Of a DNA stretch of 64,000 nucleotides, positions 58,394 through 64,000 are shown piece by piece. The DNA is from Streptomyces coacervatus (GTDB lineage Bacteria > Actinomycetota > Actinomycetes > Streptomycetales > Streptomycetaceae), in contig NZ_JARHTP010000007.1 of NCBI RefSeq assembly GCF_029223485.1, positions 1 to 64,000 on the forward strand, in the 5' to 3' direction. The notes beneath the pieces are model-generated. The model worked only from the letters and a program-made list of their open reading frames with translations, ran no database searches and was not told where the DNA came from. A program made the translations under genes and the position numbers. Numbering within the stretch: the first letter of the stretch is position 1; each line of letters starts with the position of its first letter.

Positions 58394-59389
58394 GTGACAT
58401 CGCATCTGCGGGCGGCACCGAATCAAGACCGGTTCACCGCCGAGACTGAGCGGTTTCGCCGGGAGCTGTTGGCGCACTGCTACCGCATGGTCGGCTCGGC
58501 GCACGACGCCGAGGATCTGGTGCAGGAGACCTATCTGCGGGCGTGGCGGTCCTACTCCGGATTCGAGGGCCGCGCGTCGATTCGGTCCTGGCTCTACAAG
58601 ATCGCCACCAACGTCTGCCTGAGGGCGTTGAAGCCGCGCCCGATCCGGCTGCTGCCCTCAGGTCTGGCAGGACCGTACGACGGACCTGATCGCCCGCCGA
58701 GTACCGTTGCGCCGGGCGAGGCATCGTGGCTCGAACCCCTGCCGGATGCCTGGATCGCCCCGCCCGCCGACGATCCGGCCGCGGTGGTGGTCGAACGCGA
58801 GTCGGTGCGGCTGGCGCTCATCGCCAGCCTGCAGCACCTGCCCGCCCGCCAACGCGCGATCCTCATCCTGCGCGAGGTGCTGGCGTTCTCGACGATAGAG
58901 ACCGCGGAGATCCTCGACACCACCACGGCGGCAGTCAAGAGCGGTCTGCAGCGCGCCCGCGCCCGGCTGGACGAACTGGAGCCGGAGCCCGAGGAACTGC
59001 TCGAACCGACCGACCAACGGGCACGCGCGCTGCTCACCGCCTACATCGCGGCCTTCGAACGCTCCGACGCCGGCCTGCTGGAACAGGTGCTGCGCACCGA
59101 CGCCACGCTGGAGGCGACGCCATTCCGCGACTGGCAGGCGGGCCGGGCGATGTGCATCCGCATGCTCGACGCGTACGTGGTGGGTACACCGGGCGACTGG
59201 CGGATGATCGCCACCACAGCCAACGGCCAACCCGCCGCCGTCGTGTACCGCCGGGATGCAGACGGCGCGCTCCAAGCCGACGGCGTCGTGGTGCTGGCCC
59301 CCACCGCCACCGGCGTCTCCCGCGTGATCAAGTTCCACGATCCCACACTGGTCGCGACGTTCGGCTTCCCGGACGTACTCGCGCACTGA
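58394..59389 (+). CDS. ECF sigma factor with SnoaL-like C-terminal domain (SigG-like)
   Basis: The product is 331 residues from GTG 58394. Sigma-2: RRELLAHCYRMVGSAHDAED and LVQETYLRAWRSY; sigma-4: LPARQRAILILREVLAFSTI and TTAAVKSGLQRARARLDELE. A C-terminal SnoaL-like domain (about 215-325; ALLTAYIAAFERSDAGLLEQ) takes the place of a separate anti-sigma factor, as in ECF41/ECF56-type groups. It may control the MDR-EthD genes upstream. Confidence 0.92.
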   Translation: MTSHLRAAPNQDRFTAETERFRRELLAHCYRMVGSAHDAEDLVQETYLRAWRSYSGFEGRASIRSWLYKIATNVCLRALKPRPIRLLPSGLAGPYDGPDRPPSTVAPGEASWLEPLPDAWIAPPADDPAAVVVERESVRLALIASLQHLPARQRAILILREVLAFSTIETAEILDTTTAAVKSGLQRARARLDELEPEPEELLEPTDQRARALLTAYIAAFERSDAGLLEQVLRTDATLEATPFRDWQAGRAMCIRMLDAYVVGTPGDWRMIATTANGQPAAVVYRRDADGALQADGVVVLAPTATGVSRVIKFHDPTLVATFGFPDVLAH

Positions 59390-60299
59390 CCCACCAACGG
59401 ATACAGCCAGAGCCAGCCTGCTCGAACTCCAGGCGTTTCGCATCGGCGTCGGCAAGTTCCCGCAACTGCTCGGCCGGAGTACGAATCCGGCTGTTCAGGC
59501 GACGCTCCGTGCTCCGTGCTCGGTGCTCCGGGCGGGGCCGACCGCGTACACGGTGCGCTCCGGCCGATTCCCGCGGCGCCGTTCTCTTGCGGAACGGCCC
59601 AGCCCTCCGCGACGCCGACCGCGATTACGTTGTCGTTCCACATTCGTGGAAGCGGAACGACTCCGCCCCAGCACACCGCGAGGAGAACGACCTGCGCGAA
59701 CCGACCAGCCAAATGTCGGCTGGTTCACCGTCGCCAGAGCGAGCCGTGCAGGGACCAACACGGCGCCCGTTATCTGACCGAGCGTCACCATGTTCCGCTG
59801 AGTGATGCGGCGTACGCGGTCTCAACCCACAGTGCTCCGACGAAATCGAACGCCACGATGGCCCTCCGCGACCGCTCCCCAAATCTGTGCCAGAGCCCGC
59901 TGACGTCCGCCCTAGCCACCCTGGAGCTCACCTCCCGCCTGTACCCCAGGCAGACCCACGGGTCGGCGTTGTCGTACGCGTTGAACGAGGGCCTGCGCAC
60001 GCTGTACCCCTTCACCACGCCCAGCATCGGATGAGCAGATCTGGCTTCGTTCACCTCAAGCAGCAGCGTTTGTCCATCGGTTTGAGCGTCGGTGGGCGGT
60101 CTGCGGGGCCGTGAATGTTCGCGAGAAATGACGTCACTTCGTGGGACGGCCCGCAGCCCGTGAGGGCGGCGGGCCGTCGAGGCGGGGCCTGCAGGTGTCA
60201 GAACCCGTCTTTGAACCCTTGATCAGGGCGCATCAGCTGAACGGCTGGTCGTTGAGTGGCCGGCCGGCCTTTTCAGCCGGCCCCGAGTGGGCCCTTGCG
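59390..60299. other. Long non-coding stretch with a possible decayed gene
   Basis: No intact gene is present in 910 bases. On the minus strand, pieces in different frames read in order as one protein: LGVVKGYSVRRPSFNAYDNA (about 60025), FVGALWVETAYAASLSG (about 59840), VPARLALATVNQPTFGW (about 59740) and FAQVVLLAVCWGGVVPLPRM (about 59690). This would need at least two frameshifts. A short tandem of CTCCGTGCTC-like repeats lies near 59507-59530. Confidence 0.35.
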
Positions 60300-60944
60300 T
60301 CACCTTCGCCAGAACAGGTGGTGCGTCACGCCGCTCGGGCTGGGCACGACCTCCAGGTGGAACCGGTCGAGCAGTTCATCGGGGGACTCCCAGAGTCGTA
60401 GTCCGGACCCGAGCTTTACCGGCGAGACCGCCACGTGCATGGTGTCGACGAGGTCGGCGTCGAGGAACTGCCGGATGGTGGTGACCCCGCCGCCGAGCCT
60501 GACGTCCTTGCCCTGCGCCGCTTCCCGCGCCCGTTCGAGGACCGTGGACGGGTCGCCGTCGACGAAGTGGAACGTGGTGTCGCAGAGCGTGAACGAAGGA
60601 CGCGTGTGGTGGGTCATGACGAACACCGGCGTGCGGAACGGGGGCTCCTTCCCCCACCAGCCGCGCCACTCATGGTCCTGCCAGGGCCCGCGCTGGGGCC
60701 CGAACTTGTTGCGGCCCATGATCTCGGCACCGATGTTGCGTGCGAAGTCCCGCGTGAAGTAGTCGTCCAGGCCCCGGCTCCCGCCGGGATCCGTGCGCAT
60801 GGGCCAGCTCGCCGTGGCTCCGGCCCAGGCGAACAGCCTCTCGGGATGGTCGTGGCCGAACGGCCGCTCGAGACTCTGGTGCTCACCGGCACCGATCCCA
60901 TCGCTCGAGACGTTGAAGTTCATCACTCTCAGCAGTTGATCCAC
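60300..60944 (-). CDS. Dihydrofolate reductase/RibD C-terminal-like reductase
   Basis: The product is 214 residues from GTG 60944, with GAGG 6 bases upstream. MNFNVSSDGIGAGEHQSLER, EIMGRNKFGPQRGPW, PVFVMTHHTRPSF and the NADPH loop VRLGGGVTTIRQFLDADLVD define the YwjB/RibD-C family. Substrate unknown; such proteins are not true folate reductases. Confidence 0.9.
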   Translation of the reverse strand: MDQLLRVMNFNVSSDGIGAGEHQSLERPFGHDHPERLFAWAGATASWPMRTDPGGSRGLDDYFTRDFARNIGAEIMGRNKFGPQRGPWQDHEWRGWWGKEPPFRTPVFVMTHHTRPSFTLCDTTFHFVDGDPSTVLERAREAAQGKDVRLGGGVTTIRQFLDADLVDTMHVAVSPVKLGSGLRLWESPDELLDRFHLEVVPSPSGVTHHLFWRR

Positions 60945-61164
60945 GTGTTTCCTCGTCAGGTCCTGTCGCGTCATCGTGTGGCGAGGCGCCGCACATCATG
61001 ACGTCGAACGGGACGCGGCCGGATCGACAGCGGCCCGCAACTTTTATCAATGCGCGGATGAGTCTGTTTCTGAACCCCCAAAGCACGCGCTGGGGGGATA
61101 TCCCCACTCCGATCCTGGGGTTCGCCGGATCGCACCCCGTGAGGGGCGAAACTAGCGTTCAGTC

Positions 61165-62346
61165 ATGAGTTCGATTCTGCGAAAGCACCTCGCCATGGCA
61201 CTTGGTGTCGCTACGCTGCTCACCGCCTGCGCGGCCACCACCGGCGCCAAGCCCGCCGGACCCTCCCCCGTGGAGCGGTTGCGCCAGGACGCCGAGGCGA
61301 TCCACGTCCTCGGTATCAGCGGTGTGCAAGTCCGCGTGATCGCACCTGACGGTCGGCAGTCGGTCGCCACCAGCGGCACCGCCGACCTGGACACCGGCCG
61401 CCCTGTCCCTTCCAACGGCTACTTCCGCATGGCCAGCACGTCCAAGACGCTGGTCGCCACCGTGGTCCTCCAACTGGAGGCCGAGGGCAGGCTGTCCCTT
61501 CACGACACGGTCGACCACTGGCTGCCGGGAGTGGTGCAGAGTAAGGGCAACGATGGCAGCCGGGTCACCATCCGCCAACTGCTCCAGCACACCAGCGGCA
61601 TCCCTGACGGCCTGCCCGGATACACCACGCCCAAGGAGTACTACCAGCAGCGCCACGACGTCTACGGCCCCGAGCAGCTGGTTGCCCGCGCCGTGGCCCA
61701 CGCGCCGGACTTCCCGCCCGGCAAGGGCTGGGCGTACTCCAACACCGGCTACGTCCTGCTCGGCCTGATCATCCAGAAGGCCACCGGTCACCCCGCCCAC
61801 CAGGAGATCGAAGACCGCATCCTGCGCCCGCTCGGCCTCGACCAGACCCGGTGGATGGGCACCTCGCCCACCCTGCCCCAGCCGCACGCCCAGGGCTACC
61901 AGCTCTTCGGCCCCGGTTCCCGGGTGGACGTCACCGACCAGATACCGGTGGACCACGAGAGCCTTTCGTGGGTCACGACCACGCGGGACGAGAACGTCTT
62001 CCTCCGCGCGCTGCTCGCGGGCCGCCTGCTACCTACGCGGCAGCTGGCCGAGATGAAGCAGACGGTTCCCGTGAACGCGGAGGTCCAACAGCTGTGGCCC
62101 GGCGGCCGTTACGGGCTCGGCCTGGTCGAACGCCCCCTGAGCTGCGGAGGAACCTACTGGAGCCACGAGGGCGGGGATGGTGGCTACATCACCCTCAACG
62201 GCGTCACCAACGACGCCAGGCGCAGTGCCGTGGTCTCCATGTCCGAGGCACGCGGCGACACCCCGGAGCACATACTGGACCAAGAGAAAGCGGCCAGCTC
62301 CCTGATCGACCACGCACTGTGCGCCGAGGGCCACGGCACCCCGTGA
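61165..62346 (+). CDS. Secreted serine hydrolase (class C beta-lactamase/DD-peptidase-like)
   Basis: The product is 393 residues. A signal peptide with lipobox LLTAC suggests a lipoprotein. The penicillin-binding fold has S91-T-S-K94 (nucleophile and Lys), Y191-S-N193, and H334-E-G in the third motif. LLQHTSGIPDGLPGYTTPKE and YVLLGLIIQKATGHP are typical of D-Ala-D-Ala carboxypeptidase/esterase EstB-like enzymes. Probably acts on cell-wall peptides or esters outside the membrane. Confidence 0.92.
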   Translation: MSSILRKHLAMALGVATLLTACAATTGAKPAGPSPVERLRQDAEAIHVLGISGVQVRVIAPDGRQSVATSGTADLDTGRPVPSNGYFRMASTSKTLVATVVLQLEAEGRLSLHDTVDHWLPGVVQSKGNDGSRVTIRQLLQHTSGIPDGLPGYTTPKEYYQQRHDVYGPEQLVARAVAHAPDFPPGKGWAYSNTGYVLLGLIIQKATGHPAHQEIEDRILRPLGLDQTRWMGTSPTLPQPHAQGYQLFGPGSRVDVTDQIPVDHESLSWVTTTRDENVFLRALLAGRLLPTRQLAEMKQTVPVNAEVQQLWPGGRYGLGLVERPLSCGGTYWSHEGGDGGYITLNGVTNDARRSAVVSMSEARGDTPEHILDQEKAASSLIDHALCAEGHGTP

Positions 62347-62518
62347 GCGGAGGCCGTCGTCGCGGTGGCCAATGGGCAGTGAGCTCGGCGCAACGCTTGC
62401 TTGTGCCGCAGATCTGTGTTGCCCCCTCGCCCTCCCACGGCCCCTTTCGGGCCCACCTCTCAGCCGGCCTTGGCTGGCTCCTCCACCCGGGCCCGGGTGG
62501 AGGCGAGCCTGTAGGAGG

Positions 62519-62940
62519 GATCCCGCCCAGCACCCGCAGCGCGTGCACGTGGCCTTCGGAGAAGGCTTCCTGGCCGGCAGAGGCCAACACCCGGTGGACG
62601 GCCTTGCCCGAATACGACAGGCGGAAGGAGAACAGGTAGTAGGTCACCAGCTCGCCGGCGAGCCGCACGGCCACGTCGCCGAAGTCGACCTCCGCCCCCA
62701 TCCCGGGCGGATGGGTCTGCGGGACGAACGCCTCGATGGGCGCCTTGCCCGCCTCCACCGCGATCTGCGGCTTCCGGTCGGCGAGATAGCGCCTGACCAT
62801 CGGATACGACACGTTCGCGCCGTGCTCCTCGACCAGCCGGTGGAAGATCCTCGTGACCGTGTGCCGCTTCTTACGCGGCGCGTCCAGGTCTGCCCGCAGG
62901 ATCCCGTCGATCACCGCCTTGTAGGGATCCAGCGCCGACG
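62519..62940 (-). pseudogene. IS21 IstA transposase, internal fragment
   Basis: About 140 codons encode VIDGILRADLDAPRKKRHTV, TRIFHRLVEEHGANVSYPMV, and FVPQTHPPGMGAEVDFGDVA, where the catalytic-core Asp occurs. The helix-turn-helix N-terminus is missing to the right, and similarity stops after VHALRVLGGIP to the left. It is therefore a scrap of an IS21 element, with no istB. Confidence 0.75.
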
Positions 62941-64000
62941 GCCGCGGCGGCAGCGGCTTTGGTGGGCGACAGCGTGCTGGTGGCCACCGAGGCCGACTCG
63001 CTGTACGCGCTCGATCTGCGCACCGGACGGGTCCGATGGCACACCACAGTCGGCACGCCCGTGCCGCTGTCCCAGTTGCCGTGCGGCAACATCGACCCGC
63101 TGGGCATCACGGGCACGCCGGTCTACGATCCGGCGACCGGCCTGGTCTTTGCCGTCGCCGAGGTGACCGGCCCGGCGCACCTGCTGCTCGGGGTGGACGC
63201 GCGCACAGGGAAGGTGCGAGTGCGCCGCTCGGTCGACCCGCCTGGAGCCGACCCACGGGCGCATCAGCAGCGGGCCGCGCTGGCCCTGTCGCGGGGGCGG
63301 GTGTACATCGCGTACGGCGGTCTGCTGGGCGACTGCGGCGACTACCACGGGTGGGTCGTCGCCTCGCGCACCGACGGCAGCGGGCCGCTGACGGTCTATC
63401 GGGTCCCGACCACCCGGGAGGGCGGCATCTGGAGCCCCTCCGGGCCTGCCGTCGACGACCAGGGGCGGCTGTACGTCGCGGTCGGCAACGGCGCGGCGAC
63501 CTCCGGCGCATGGGACCACAGCGACGCGGTACTGCGCCTGTCGCCCGGGCTGCACCTGCAGGACGGCTTCGCCCCCACCCAGTGGGCCGAGGACAATGCA
63601 GCCGACGCCGACCTGGGCTCAATGGGCCCGGTGCTGCTGCCCGGCGGGCTGGTCTTCGTCGCCGGCAAGAGCGGCCACGGATACCTGCTGCACGCCGACG
63701 ACTTCGGCGGCATCGGCGGCCAGGCGGCCGACGGGCAGGTGTGCGAAGCCTACGGCGGGGCGGCCGCGGTCGGTTCCACCCTGTACGTGCCCTGTCCCGG
63801 CGGGCTGCGCCAGGTCCGCGTCGACCCCGGCCCCCGGCTTGGCCTCGGCTGGCGGGCACCGGCCGCGGCGACCGGCTCCCCGGCGGCGGGCGGCCGCACC
63901 GTATACAGCCTGGACCCGCGCGGCACCCTGTACGCGCTGGATGCCGACCGGGGCACGGTGCGGGCCACCGCGCCTGTGGGGGAGACCTCCCGGTTCGCCA
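62941..64000 (+). CDS. PQQ-like beta-propeller protein, 5'-truncated and running off the window
   Basis: A frame open from about 62941 to the end encodes at least 350 residues with repeated propeller blades: SVLVATEADSLYALDLRTGR, FVAGKSGHGYLLHADDFGG and TVYSLDPRGTLYALDADRGT. The YALD-x-x-x-G repeats are the PQQ/quinoprotein propeller signature. No start or signal peptide precedes it; the frame begins at the IS21 fragment, so the 5' end has been lost. The 3' end is outside the window. Without its N-terminus it is probably not expressed as a secreted protein. Confidence 0.75.

Overview
The window is high-GC actinobacterial DNA, almost certainly from a Streptomyces chromosome. Supporting signs are a SepF paralogue, DUF6099, DUF6126, DUF6153 and DUF6221 proteins, a DUF2637 (Spd-type) plasmid-transfer gene, a geosmin-synthase-like terpene cyclase, many GTG starts, and several Streptomyces-type insertion sequences. 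No rRNA gene, complete tRNA gene or CRISPR array is visible.

Layout. 1-0.54 kb: an IS481 transposase tail abuts a 5'-truncated molybdopterin oxidoreductase. 0.6-5.3 kb: a methyltransferase, then a copper-associated group (DUF305 lipoprotein, DUF6153 protein, Met/His-rich membrane protein, YcnI), then a MarR repressor divergent from a YceI gene with three dyad operators between them. 5.3-11.4 kb: ordinary chromosomal genes (membrane glycosyltransferase, SepF, AAA ATPase plus MazG-like pyrophosphohydrolase, DUF6099, F420-type LLM oxidoreductase) closed by a perfect terminator. 11.4-15.5 kb: a scarred accessory stretch with a DUF2637 gene, a frameshifting IS5 element, an HxlR regulator, a reductase running into a methionine-synthase fragment, and toxin-antitoxin-like debris. 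15.6-23.9 kb: a compact polyketide locus of free thioesterase, one 2338-residue highly reducing PKS (KS-AT-DH-CMeT-ER-KR-ACP) and a carboxymuconolactone-decarboxylase-like protein. 23.9-26.5 kb: nested IS remnants and an intact IS5 element.

26.7-44.7 kb is the most coherent region. It holds four Cys-free ArsR-type repressors, a SulP anion transporter, two PNPOx-like proteins, three HATPase proteins, two STAS proteins (one at 45.9 kb), two SLOG-like proteins, a ComB phosphatase and a seven-gene operon for an energy-converting-hydrogenase-related (Ehr) complex. The order ArsR then small subunit, HyfB, HyfC, HyfE, HyfF and HyfG matches Mycobacterium tuberculosis Rv0081-Rv0087. The large subunit lacks the cysteines that would hold a NiFe site. 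Five promoters here carry the same kind of 7-2-7 dyad (TTGCnAAnnTTnGCAA or TTGAAGAnnTCTTCAA). I infer a small stress or low-oxygen regulon controlled by the local ArsR paralogues.

44.8-64 kb: a decayed pentapeptide-type membrane protein, acetyl-CoA synthetase, an AraC regulator with a hydrolase and an aldo/keto reductase, a SigJ fragment, a two-domain GNAT, a sesquiterpene cyclase beside a flavin monooxygenase fragment, an MDR reductase-EthD-ECF sigma group, a RibD/DHFR-like reductase, a secreted serine hydrolase, and an IS21 fragment that has cut the 5' end of a PQQ-type beta-propeller gene running off the right edge.
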